Shown: in pieces, positions 48,161 through 61,627 of the stretch | Numbering within the stretch: the first letter of the stretch is position 1 | Layout: every line of letters starts with the position of its first letter | Assembly (NCBI GenBank): GCA_964019165.1 | Contig: CAXHSL010000167.1 | Span: 1-64,000, forward strand | DNA from: Mastigias papua | Lineage: Eukaryota > Cnidaria > Scyphozoa > Rhizostomeae > Mastigiidae | Direction: 5' to 3' | Length of the DNA stretch: 64,000 nucleotides | Position numbers and translations under genes: made by a program | Notes under the pieces: generated by a model | The model's database searches: none | What the model saw: the letters and a program-made list of their open reading frames with translations, nothing else | What the model was told of the DNA's origin: nothing

Positions 48161-50854
48161 TTGGGAAAGGTTGTACGGCTGTATCGTATAGGTTCGAATA
48201 TAAAATTCAGACAATGCCTGCCAAAAGTCTTGGAACACTTGCTATGATTTACGCTATAGAGGAGCTATAGCATCCCCTCCCCCGTTAAACAATGTTGTAT
48301 GAAGCAAATATGGGCAACTCGAAGGCCAAAAGTGATGCGTGTTTTTAAAGCTACTGGTCTCCGCTATCGAATCAACATTGTTTCAGGGGGGGGGGGGGGT
48401 CTACATTTTAAATTGTGTCAAGGAGAAGCGGCAGGAGTCGGAAATCGATACAATTGTGTGGGTGTTCCAACTACTTTTGGCAGGCATTGTCTGAATCTCA
48501 TATTTAAGGAGGACAGGTAGAGTTGCAACGATGGATCATACTAATAGGTTTTCGAGGGTGCTGATTTCATTTTTAGCGGAATCAGAGCCATATCTCAACC
48601 GGATCATTAGCTTTCGTGCTAATTTGATGTCTTTATATGCAGTTTATTGACGAAAATTCAGCAAAATGTCTAGAAATTTCAACTATAGTACAAATGCTGT
48701 CCAAAATAATTGAAATGCACTGCGGTCACCTCCTCTTCATATTATTAGCATATATCGGACATATGGGTAGAATTCTTAGATAAACAGCAGAGAAAATAAA
48801 TAAACAAGTTATACGTTTTTATGTCATTGGGGTATCTAAAACTGTATACCTTGCAGTACATTACTAGTACAAGTGAGGTAACTCTAACTGATAATAAGTA
48901 AACCTTATTTTTTATATATCATTAAAATTATGTAGGAAGTTTCGAGCCTGCAACTTTTGCGCTCAAAGAATTGCCTTTTAAATAACAACCTGAGCTACAT
49001 CAACTGGAAGCGAAATCTGTCCTCTCATGAGATGGGGGATAAAAGCTGAGCCGTTACAAAGCTGAATATTTATATTTTACCGCAGTTCCATATTGTACCA
49101 GTTAAGAAAACATTAATAGTAAGCGTAGAAGACTATTTCAGACTCTCATGACACTGCAATGTCCTTATAACTATGCAGGAATAGTGTGAACAAAGCTGAT
49201 TTAATTGCCTACAGTAACGCTGGCACTGAGGTAGTAGGCAGAAACAAGTTCTCCCCTGCAATATTCCAATCCTTTCAGTCTGTTACAGCATCAGGAGTTA
49301 TATTCAATCAGTCCAGTGTATGAAGCAGCATAAAACTGACAGTTGCCACTTTTCTATGCCGTGCTATTAGAGAGGACACAAAGATACTTCCATCTTACCC
49401 CACCAAACGCCCGAATATCGCTCCGTAATAAACGATCGGGAAATAGAAATCATTAGAAATCATCACTGTTCCTGGAAAACTTTCCGATTTCAAGCACGAT
49501 GTTGATATTCAAAGCCAGAAAGCAGCTATATCCTGTGAATATTGTTGCGCAACATTACTACTACAATAACTATGTCATCAACTCCACAGACACGTAATTG
49601 TCCTTCGCAGTTTGCACGCTTCGCATGACTTCATCTTTGTACACAATGGCTACGGGCAACGGTCTACAACGGTCTACACTTTCTATAACTCCCACTGTCC
49701 CTTCCAGTGAGAAGTATTACCCCAAAAATGGTTCCCAAACGTTGTGCTTTATGTGCTAGTATGTGCATGTTGTGTATTCTCTGCCGAATAATGAGCATTT
49801 TCAGCAAAATTAGCAAATATCTCAACGGTCTACACTTTTTTGAAAATAAATTTGACCTACTATTAAACTATTTCACAAAAAGTGTAGACCGTTGACGTTT
49901 TCATCTTTTCCTCGGCAATGGTACAATAACTGTACGCAATCTATTGCAGGTGAAATACTCGTTAGAAAAGCTATCTTGTGCATAGTTCTCAATGTCGAAA
50001 TCTCTACCATAAGATTTATTTTCATTTTCCAAAGTTTGTAGACCGTTGTGTAGACCGTTGAGATTGTCGGCCATGACGTCAGTCATTATGCAAGTCAGCA
50101 GCCTCGATACTAAGAAGAGGGTTTCTATACCTGTAACATTCATGGATCGGGCTCCTTCTAGAATAGGCACATTCACACAAGGACAAGCAGAGGAACGCAC
50201 CCCCTTCATTATATATATATATATATATATATATATCGTGTATATGAACATATAGATATTAATATAGGTATCAACATATATATAAAATATATATATTTAT
50301 TCATGTATATTTATATATATTTGTATAAATGTATATTTATATATAAAGGTATTTGCCTATATTTCTGTATATTTATTTATACTTATATTTTTATATGTAT
50401 ATTTATCTATACATGGCATTACTTTAAATCCCCATGGCAGATCTAGCTGATCAGCTTGAGTTAAAAATCAAATAAAATAGAAAACAGATGCAATACGCCA
50501 GTCAATACTTGATTGAAGGCCTAAAGCTTACCTATTGCTTAGACAATGATGCATTGTTGCTACTGTAAGATCAATTATAGGTAAACGACTCCGCAACTCT
50601 ATTATCGAAATACACAAAGAAACGGTGTAATCAAGTCGATATCTTCTTTTCATATGCAGGTAGAGAGGTTAACTATTTGTTTCATTTGTGAATTTACTTC
50701 CTTCATTTACAATTCATTAGCAAAGAAACATGACATCATAATCATCATTGAATTTAGGGGATTTTTCAAGCCCCCTGCCAGTATCTCGGTAAGGTGTTAC
50801 CTAATTGAGATTTCGTCAGCGGAAATGAAATCAGCGCCCTCAATTACCCCATGT
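48161..50854 (+). repeat. Unit 19 (type B, 2694 bp)
   Basis: G14 and TA 27 nt, with no private substitution seen. Confidence 0.96.
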
Positions 50855-53547
50855 TTGGGAAAGGTTGTACGGCTGTATCGTATAGGTTCGAATATAAAAT
50901 TCAGACAATGCCTGCCAAAAGTCTTGGAACACTTGCTATGATTTACGCTATAGAGGAGCTATAGCATCCCCTCCCCCGTTAAACAATGTTGTATGAAGCA
51001 AATATGGGCAACTCGAAGGCCAAAAGTGATGCGTGTTTTTAAAGCTACTGGTCTCCGCTATCGAATCAACATTGTTTCAGGGGGGGGGGGGGGGTCTACA
51101 TTTTAAATTGTGTCAAGGAGAAGCGGCAGGAGTCGGAAATCGATACAATTGTGTGGGTGTTCCAACTACTTTTGGCAGGCATTGTCTGAATCTCATATTT
51201 AAGGAGGACAGGTAGAGTTGCAACGATGGATCATACTAATAGGTTTTCGAGGGTGCTGATTTCATTTTTAGCGGAATCAGAGCCATATCTCAACCGGATC
51301 ATTAGCTTTCGTGCTAATTTGATGTCTTTATATGCAGTTTATTGACGAAAATTCAGCAAAATGTCTAGAAATTTCAACTATAGTACAAATGCTGTCCAAA
51401 ATAATTGAAATGCACTGCGGTCACCTCCTCTTCATATTATTAGCATATATCGGACATATGGGTAGAATTCTTAGATAAACAGCAGAGAAAATAAATAAAC
51501 AAGTTATACGTTTTTATGTCATTGGGGTATCTAAAACTGTATACCTTGCAGTACATTACTAGTACAAGTGAGGTAACTCTAACTGATAATAAGTAAACCT
51601 TATTTTTTATATATCATTAAAATTATGTAGGAAGTTTCGAGCCTGCAACTTTTGCGCTCAAAGAATTGCCTTTTAAATAACAACCTGAGCTACATCAACT
51701 GGAAGCGAAATCTGTCCTCTCATGAGATGGGGGATAAAAGCTGAGCCGTTACAAAGCTGAATATTTATATTTTACCGCAGTTCCATATTGTACCAGTTAA
51801 GAAAACATTAATAGTAAGCGTAGAAGACTATTTCAGACTCTCATGACACTGCAATGTCCTTATAACTATGCAGGAATAGTGTGAACAAAGCTGATTTAAT
51901 TGCCTACAGTAACGCTGGCACTGAGGTAGTAGGCAGAAACAAGTTCTCCCCTGCAATATTCCAATCCTTTCAGTCTGTTACAGCATCAGGAGTTATATTC
52001 AATCAGTCCAGTGTATGAAGCAGCATAAAACTGACAGTTGCCACTTTTCTATGCCGTGCTATTAGAGAGGACACAAAGATACTTCCATCTTACCCCACCA
52101 AACGCCCGAATATCGCTCCGTAATAAACGATCGGGAAATAGAAATCATTAGAAATCATCACTGTTCCTGGAAAACTTTCCGATTTCAAGCACGATGTTGA
52201 TATTCAAAGCCAGAAAGCAGCTATATCCTGTGAATATTGTTGCGCAACATTACTACTACAATAACTATGTCATCAACTCCACAGACACGTAATTGTCCTT
52301 CGCAGTTTGCACGCTTCGCATGACTTCATCTTTGTACACAATGGCTACGGGCAACGGTCTACAACGGTCTACACTTTCTATAACTCCCACTGTCCCTTCC
52401 AGTGAGAAGTATTACCCCAAAAATGGTTCCCAAACGTTGTGCTTTATGTGCTAGTATGTGCATGTTGTGTATTCTCTGCCGAATAATGAGCATTTTCAGC
52501 AAAATTAGCAAATATCTCAACGGTCTACACTTTTTTGAAAATAAATTTGACCTACTATTAAACTATTTCACAAAAAGTGTAGACCGTTGACGTTTTCATC
52601 TTTTCCTCGGCAATGGTACAATAACTGTACGCAATCTATTGCAGGTGAAATACTCGTTAGAAAAGCTATCTTGTGCATAGTTCTCAATGTCGAAATCTCT
52701 ACCATAAGATTTATTTTCATTTTCCAAAGTTTGTAGACCGTTGTGTAGACCGTTGAGATTGTCGGCCATGACGTCAGTCATTATGCAAGTCAGCAGCCTC
52801 GATACTAAGAAGAGGGTTTCTATACCTGTAACATTCATGGATCGGGCTCCTTCTAGAATAGGCACATTCACACAAGGACAAGCAGAGGAACGCACCCCCT
52901 TCATTATATATATATATATATATATATATCGTGTATATGAACATATAGATATTAATATAGGTATCAACATATATATAAAATATATATATTTATTCATGTA
53001 TATTTATATATATTTGTATAAATGTATATTTATATATAAAGGTATTTGCCTATATTTCTGTATATTTATTTATACTTATATTTTTATATGTATATTTATC
53101 TATACATGGCATTACTTTAAATCCCCATGGCAGATCTAGCTGATCAGCTTGAGTTAAAAATCAAATAAAATAGAAAACAGATGCAATACGCCAGTCAATA
53201 CTTGATTGAAGGCCTAAAGCTTACCTATTGCTTAGACAATGATGCATTGTTGCTACTGTAAGCTCAATTATAGGTAAACGACTCCGCAACTCTATTATCG
53301 AAATACACAAAGAAACGGTGTAATCAAGTCGATATCTTCTTTTCATATGCAGGTAGAGAGGTTAACTATTTGTTTCATTTGTGAATTTACTTCCTTCATT
53401 TACAATTCATTAGCAAAGAAACATGACATCATAATCATCATTGAATTTAGGGGATTTTTCAAGCCCCCTGCCAGTATCTCGGTAAGGTGTTACCTAATTG
53501 AGATTTCGTCAGCGGAAATGAAATCAGCGCCCTCAATTACCCCATGT
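50855..53547 (+). repeat. Unit 20 (type B, 2693 bp)
   Basis: G15 and TA 25 nt. Private A to C at 53263 (GTAAGCTCAA where others read GTAAGATCAA). Confidence 0.96.
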
Positions 53548-56243
53548 TTGGGAAAGGTTGTACGGCTGTATCGTATAGGTTCGAATATAAAATTCAGACA
53601 ATGCCTGCCAAAAGTCTTGGAACACTTGCTATGATTTACGCTATAGAGGAGCTATAGCATCCCCTCCCCCGTTAAACAATGTTGTATGAAGCAAATATGG
53701 GCAACTCGAAGGCCAAAAGTGATGCGTGTTTTTAAAGCTACTGGTCTCCGCTATCGAATCAACATTGTTTCAGGGGGGGGGGGGGGGGTCTACATTTTAA
53801 ATTGTGTCAAGGAGAAGCGGCAGGAGTCGGAAATCGATACAATTGTGTGGGTGTTCCAACTACTTTTGGCAGGCATTGTCTGAATCTCATATTTAAGGAG
53901 GACAGGTAGAGTTGCAACGATGGATCATACTAATAGGTTTTCGAGGGTGCTGATTTCATTTTTAGCGGAATCAGAGCCATATCTCAACCGGATCATTAGC
54001 TTTCGTGCTAATTTGATGTCTTTATATGCAGTTTATTGACGAAAATTCAGCAAAATGTCTAGAAATTTCAACTATAGTACAAATGCTGTCCAAAATAATT
54101 GAAATGCACTGCGGTCACCTCCTCTTCATATTATTAGCATATATCGGACATATGGGTAGAATTCTTAGATAAACAGCAGAGAAAATAAATAAACAAGTTA
54201 TACGTTTTTATGTCATTGGGGTATCTAAAACTGTATACCTTGCAGTACATTACTAGTACAAGTGAGGTAACTCTAACTGATAATAAGTAAACCTTATTTT
54301 TTATATATCATTAAAATTATGTAGGAAGTTTCGAGCCTGCAACTTTTGCGCTCAAAGAATTGCCTTTTAAATAACAACCTGAGCTACATCAACTGGAAGC
54401 GAAATCTGTCCTCTCATGAGATGGGGGATAAAAGCTGAGCCGTTACAAAGCTGAATATTTATATTTTACCGCAGTTCCATATTGTACCAGTTAAGAAAAC
54501 ATTAATAGTAAGCGTAGAAGACTATTTCAGACTCTCATGACACTGCAATGTCCTTATAACTATGCAGGAATAGTGTGAACAAAGCTGATTTAATTGCCTA
54601 CAGTAACGCTGGCACTGAGGTAGTAGGCAGAAACAAGTTCTCCCCTGCAATATTCCAATCCTTTCAGTCTGTTACAGCATCAGGAGTTATATTCAATCAG
54701 TCCAGTGTATGAAGCAGCATAAAACTGACAGTTGCCACTTTTCTATGCCGTGCTATTAGAGAGGACACAAAGATACTTCCATCTTACCCCACCAAACGCC
54801 CGAATATCGCTCCGTAATAAACGATCGGGAAATAGAAATCATTAGAAATCATCACTGTTCCTGGAAAACTTTCCGATTTCAAGCACGATGTTGATATTCA
54901 AAGCCAGAAAGCAGCTATATCCTGTGAATATTGTTGCGCAACATTACTACTACAATAACTATGTCATCAACTCCACAGACACGTAATTGTCCTTCGCAGT
55001 TTGCACGCTTCGCATGACTTCATCTTTGTACACAATGGCTACGGGCAACGGTCTACAACGGTCTACACTTTCTATAACTCCCACTGTCCCTTCCAGTGAG
55101 AAGTATTACCCCAAAAATGGTTCCCAAACGTTGTGCTTTATGTGCTAGTATGTGCATGTTGTGTATTCTCTGCCGAATAATGAGCATTTTCAGCAAAATT
55201 AGCAAATATCTCAACGGTCTACACTTTTTTGAAAATAAATTTGACCTACTATTAAACTATTTCACAAAAAGTGTAGACCGTTGACGTTTTCATCTTTTCC
55301 TCGGCAATGGTACAATAACTGTACGCAATCTATTGCAGGTGAAATACTCGTTAGAAAAGCTATCTTGTGCATAGTTCTCAATGTCGAAATCTCTACCATA
55401 AGATTTATTTTCATTTTCCAAAGTTTGTAGACCGTTGTGTAGACCGTTGAGATTGTCGGCCATGACGTCAGTCATTATGCAAGTCAGCAGCCTCGATACT
55501 AAGAAGAGGGTTTCTATACCTGTAACATTCATGGATCGGGCTCCTTCTAGAATAGGCACATTCACACAAGGACAAGCAGAGGAACGCACCCCCTTCATTA
55601 TATATATATATATATATATATATATCGTGTATATGAACATATAGATATTAATATAGGTATCAACATATATATAAAATATATATATTTATTCATGTATATT
55701 TATATATATTTGTATAAATGTATATTTATATATAAAGGTATTTGCCTATATTTCTGTATATTTATTTATACTTATATTTTTATATGTATATTTATCTATA
55801 CATGGCATTACTTTAAATCCCCATGGCAGATCTAGCTGATCAGCTTGAGTTAAAAATCAAATAAAATAGAAAACAGATGCAATACGCCAGTCAATACTTG
55901 ATTGAAGGCCTAAAGCTTACCTATTGCTTAGACAATGATGCATTGTTGCTACTGTAAGATCAATTATAGGTAAACGACTCCGCAACTCTATTATCGAAAT
56001 ACACAAAGAAACGGTGTAATCAAGTCGATATCTTCTTTTCATATGCAGGTAGAGAGGTTAACTATTTGTTTCATTTGTGAATTTACTTCCTTCATTTACA
56101 ATTCATTAGCAAAGAAACATGACATCATAATCATCATTGAATTTAGGGGATTTTTCAAGCCCCCTGCCAGTATCTCGGTAAGGTGTTACCTAATTGAGAT
56201 TTCGTCAGCGGAAATGAAATCAGCGCCCTCAATTACCCCATGT
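53548..56243 (+). repeat. Unit 21 (type B, 2696 bp, longest unexpanded unit)
   Basis: G16, the longest G tract in the window, and TA 27 nt. Confidence 0.96.
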
Positions 56244-58935
56244 TTGGGAAAGGTTGTACGGCTGTATCGTATAGGTTCGAATATAAAATTCAGACAATGC
56301 CTGCCAAAAGTCTTGGAACACTTGCTATGATTTACGCTATAGAGGAGCTATAGCATCCCCTCCCCCGTTAAACAATGTTGTATGAAGCAAATATGGGCAA
56401 CTCGAAGGCCAAAAGTGATGCGTGTTTTTAAAGCTACTGGTCTCCGCTATCGAATCAACATTGTTTCAGGGGGGGGGGGGGGTCTACATTTTAAATTGTG
56501 TCAAGGAGAAGCGGCAGGAGTCGGAAATCGATACAATTGTGTGGGTGTTCCAACTACTTTTGGCAGGCATTGTCTGAATCTCATATTTAAGGAGGACAGG
56601 TAGAGTTGCAACGATGGATCATACTAATAGGTTTTCGAGGGTGCTGATTTCATTTTTAGCGGAATCAGAGCCATATCTCAACCGGATCATTAGCTTTCGT
56701 GCTAATTTGATGTCTTTATATGCAGTTTATTGACGAAAATTCAGCAAAATGTCTAGAAATTTCAACTATAGTACAAATGCTGTCCAAAATAATTGAAATG
56801 CACTGCGGTCACCTCCTCTTCATATTATTAGCATATATCGGACATATGGGTAGAATTCTTAGATAAACAGCAGAGAAAATAAATAAACAAGTTATACGTT
56901 TTTATGTCATTGGGGTATCTAAAACTGTATACCTTGCAGTACATTACTAGTACAAGTGAGGTAACTCTAACTGATAATAAGTAAACCTTATTTTTTATAT
57001 ATCATTAAAATTATGTAGGAAGTTTCGAGCCTGCAACTTTTGCGCTCAAAGAATTGCCTTTTAAATAACAACCTGAGCTACATCAACTGGAAGCGAAATC
57101 TGTCCTCTCATGAGATGGGGGATAAAAGCTGAGCCGTTACAAAGCTGAATATTTATATTTTACCGCAGTTCCATATTGTACCAGTTAAGAAAACATTAAT
57201 AGTAAGCGTAGAAGACTATTTCAGACTCTCATGACACTGCAATGTCCTTATAACTATGCAGGAATAGTGTGAACAAAGCTGATTTAATTGCCTACAGTAA
57301 CGCTGGCACTGAGGTAGTAGGCAGAAACAAGTTCTCCCCTGCAATATTCCAATCCTTTCAGTCTGTTACAGCATCAGGAGTTATATTCAATCAGTCCAGT
57401 GTATGAAGCAGCATAAAACTGACAGTTGCCACTTTTCTATGCCGTGCTATTAGAGAGGACACAAAGATACTTCCATCTTACCCCACCAAACGCCCGAATA
57501 TCGCTCCGTAATAAACGATCGGGAAATAGAAATCATTAGAAATCATCACTGTTCCTGGAAAACTTTCCGATTTCAAGCACGATGTTGATATTCAAAGCCA
57601 GAAAGCAGCTATATCCTGTGAATATTGTTGCGCAACATTACTACTACAATAACTATGTCATCAACTCCACAGACACGTAATTGTCCTTCGCAGTTTGCAC
57701 GCTTCGCATGACTTCATCTTTGTACACAATGGCTACGGGCAACGGTCTACAACGGTCTACACTTTCTATAACTCCCACTGTCCCTTCCAGTGAGAAGTAT
57801 TACCCCAAAAATGGTTCCCAAACGTTGTGCTTTATGTGCTAGTATGTGCATGTTGTGTATTCTCTGCCGAATAATGAGCATTTTCAGCAAAATTAGCAAA
57901 TATCTCAACGGTCTACACTTTTTTGAAAATAAATTTGACCTACTATTAAACTATTTCACAAAAAGTGTAGACCGTTGACGTTTTCATCTTTTCCTCGGCA
58001 ATGGTACAATAACTGTACGCAATCTATTGCAGGTGAAATACTCGTTAGAAAAGCTATCTTGTGCATAGTTCTCAATGTCGAAATCTCTACCATAAGATTT
58101 ATTTTCATTTTCCAAAGTTTGTAGACCGTTGTGTAGACCGTTGAGATTGTCGGCCATGACGTCAGTCATTATGCAAGTCAGCAGCCTCGATACTAAGAAG
58201 AGGGTTTCTATACCTGTAACATTCATGGATCGGGCTCCTTCTAGAATAGGCACATTCACACAAGGACAAGCAGAGGAACGCACCCCCTTCATTATATATA
58301 TATATATATATATATATCGTGTATATGAACATATAGATATTAATATAGGTATCAACATATATATAAAATATATATATTTATTCATGTATATTTATATATA
58401 TTTGTATAAATGTATATTTATATATAAAGGTATTTGCCTATATTTCTGTATATTTATTTATACTTATATTTTTATATGTATATTTATCTATACATGGCAT
58501 TACTTTAAATCCCCATGGCAGATCTAGCTGATCAGCTTGAGTTAAAAATCAAATAAAATAGAAAACAGATGCAATACGCCAGTCAATACTTGATTGAAGG
58601 CCTAAAGCTTACCTATTGCTTAGACAATGATGCATTGTTGCTACTGTAAGATCAATTATAGGTAAACGACTCCGCAACTCTATTATCGAAATACACAAAG
58701 AAACGGTGTAATCAAGTCGATATCTTCTTTTCATATGCAGGTAGAGAGGTTAACTATTTGTTTCATTTGTGAATTTACTTCCTTCATTTACAATTCATTA
58801 GCAAAGAAACATGACATCATAATCATCATTGAATTTAGGGGATTTTTCAAGCCCCCTGCCAGTATCTCGGTAAGGTGTTACCTAATTGAGATTTCGTCAG
58901 CGGAAATGAAATCAGCGCCCTCAATTACCCCATGT
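56244..58935 (+). repeat. Unit 22 (type B, 2692 bp)
   Basis: G14 and TA 25 nt, with the same alleles as units 15 and 23. Confidence 0.96.
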
Positions 58936-61627
58936 TTGGGAAAGGTTGTACGGCTGTATCGTATAGGTTCGAATATAAAATTCAGACAATGCCTGCCAAA
59001 AGTCTTGGAACACTTGCTATGATTTACGCTATAGAGGAGCTATAGCATCCCCTCCCCCGTTAAACAATGTTGTATGAAGCAAATATGGGCAACTCGAAGG
59101 CCAAAAGTGATGCGTGTTTTTAAAGCTACTGGTCTCCGCTATCGAATCAACATTGTTTCAGGGGGGGGGGGGGGTCTACATTTTAAATTGTGTCAAGGAG
59201 AAGCGGCAGGAGTCGGAAATCGATACAATTGTGTGGGTGTTCCAACTACTTTTGGCAGGCATTGTCTGAATCTCATATTTAAGGAGGACAGGTAGAGTTG
59301 CAACGATGGATCATACTAATAGGTTTTCGAGGGTGCTGATTTCATTTTTAGCGGAATCAGAGCCATATCTCAACCGGATCATTAGCTTTCGTGCTAATTT
59401 GATGTCTTTATATGCAGTTTATTGACGAAAATTCAGCAAAATGTCTAGAAATTTCAACTATAGTACAAATGCTGTCCAAAATAATTGAAATGCACTGCGG
59501 TCACCTCCTCTTCATATTATTAGCATATATCGGACATATGGGTAGAATTCTTAGATAAACAGCAGAGAAAATAAATAAACAAGTTATACGTTTTTATGTC
59601 ATTGGGGTATCTAAAACTGTATACCTTGCAGTACATTACTAGTACAAGTGAGGTAACTCTAACTGATAATAAGTAAACCTTATTTTTTATATATCATTAA
59701 AATTATGTAGGAAGTTTCGAGCCTGCAACTTTTGCGCTCAAAGAATTGCCTTTTAAATAACAACCTGAGCTACATCAACTGGAAGCGAAATCTGTCCTCT
59801 CATGAGATGGGGGATAAAAGCTGAGCCGTTACAAAGCTGAATATTTATATTTTACCGCAGTTCCATATTGTACCAGTTAAGAAAACATTAATAGTAAGCG
59901 TAGAAGACTATTTCAGACTCTCATGACACTGCAATGTCCTTATAACTATGCAGGAATAGTGTGAACAAAGCTGATTTAATTGCCTACAGTAACGCTGGCA
60001 CTGAGGTAGTAGGCAGAAACAAGTTCTCCCCTGCAATATTCCAATCCTTTCAGTCTGTTACAGCATCAGGAGTTATATTCAATCAGTCCAGTGTATGAAG
60101 CAGCATAAAACTGACAGTTGCCACTTTTCTATGCCGTGCTATTAGAGAGGACACAAAGATACTTCCATCTTACCCCACCAAACGCCCGAATATCGCTCCG
60201 TAATAAACGATCGGGAAATAGAAATCATTAGAAATCATCACTGTTCCTGGAAAACTTTCCGATTTCAAGCACGATGTTGATATTCAAAGCCAGAAAGCAG
60301 CTATATCCTGTGAATATTGTTGCGCAACATTACTACTACAATAACTATGTCATCAACTCCACAGACACGTAATTGTCCTTCGCAGTTTGCACGCTTCGCA
60401 TGACTTCATCTTTGTACACAATGGCTACGGGCAACGGTCTACAACGGTCTACACTTTCTATAACTCCCACTGTCCCTTCCAGTGAGAAGTATTACCCCAA
60501 AAATGGTTCCCAAACGTTGTGCTTTATGTGCTAGTATGTGCATGTTGTGTATTCTCTGCCGAATAATGAGCATTTTCAGCAAAATTAGCAAATATCTCAA
60601 CGGTCTACACTTTTTTGAAAATAAATTTGACCTACTATTAAACTATTTCACAAAAAGTGTAGACCGTTGACGTTTTCATCTTTTCCTCGGCAATGGTACA
60701 ATAACTGTACGCAATCTATTGCAGGTGAAATACTCGTTAGAAAAGCTATCTTGTGCATAGTTCTCAATGTCGAAATCTCTACCATAAGATTTATTTTCAT
60801 TTTCCAAAGTTTGTAGACCGTTGTGTAGACCGTTGAGATTGTCGGCCATGACGTCAGTCATTATGCAAGTCAGCAGCCTCGATACTAAGAAGAGGGTTTC
60901 TATACCTGTAACATTCATGGATCGGGCTCCTTCTAGAATAGGCACATTCACACAAGGACAAGCAGAGGAACGCACCCCCTTCATTATATATATATATATA
61001 TATATATATCGTGTATATGAACATATAGATATTAATATAGGTATCAACATATATATAAAATATATATATTTATTCATGTATATTTATATATATTTGTATA
61101 AATGTATATTTATATATAAAGGTATTTGCCTATATTTCTGTATATTTATTTATACTTATATTTTTATATGTATATTTATCTATACATGGCATTACTTTAA
61201 ATCCCCATGGCAGATCTAGCTGATCAGCTTGAGTTAAAAATCAAATAAAATAGAAAACAGATGCAATACGCCAGTCAATACTTGATTGAAGGCCTAAAGC
61301 TTACCTATTGCTTAGACAATGATGCATTGTTGCTACTGTAAGATCAATTATAGGTAAACGACTCCGCAACTCTATTATCGAAATACACAAAGAAACGGTG
61401 TAATCAAGTCGATATCTTCTTTTCATATGCAGGTAGAGAGGTTAACTATTTGTTTCATTTGTGAATTTACTTCCTTCATTTACAATTCATTAGCAAAGAA
61501 ACATGACATCATAATCATCATTGAATTTAGGGGATTTTTCAAGCCCCCTGCCAGTATCTCGGTAAGGTGTTACCTAATTGAGATTTCGTCAGCGGAAATG
61601 AAATCAGCGCCCTCAATTACCCCATGT
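58936..61627 (+). repeat. Unit 23 (type B, 2692 bp)
   Basis: G14 and TA 25 nt. Confidence 0.96.
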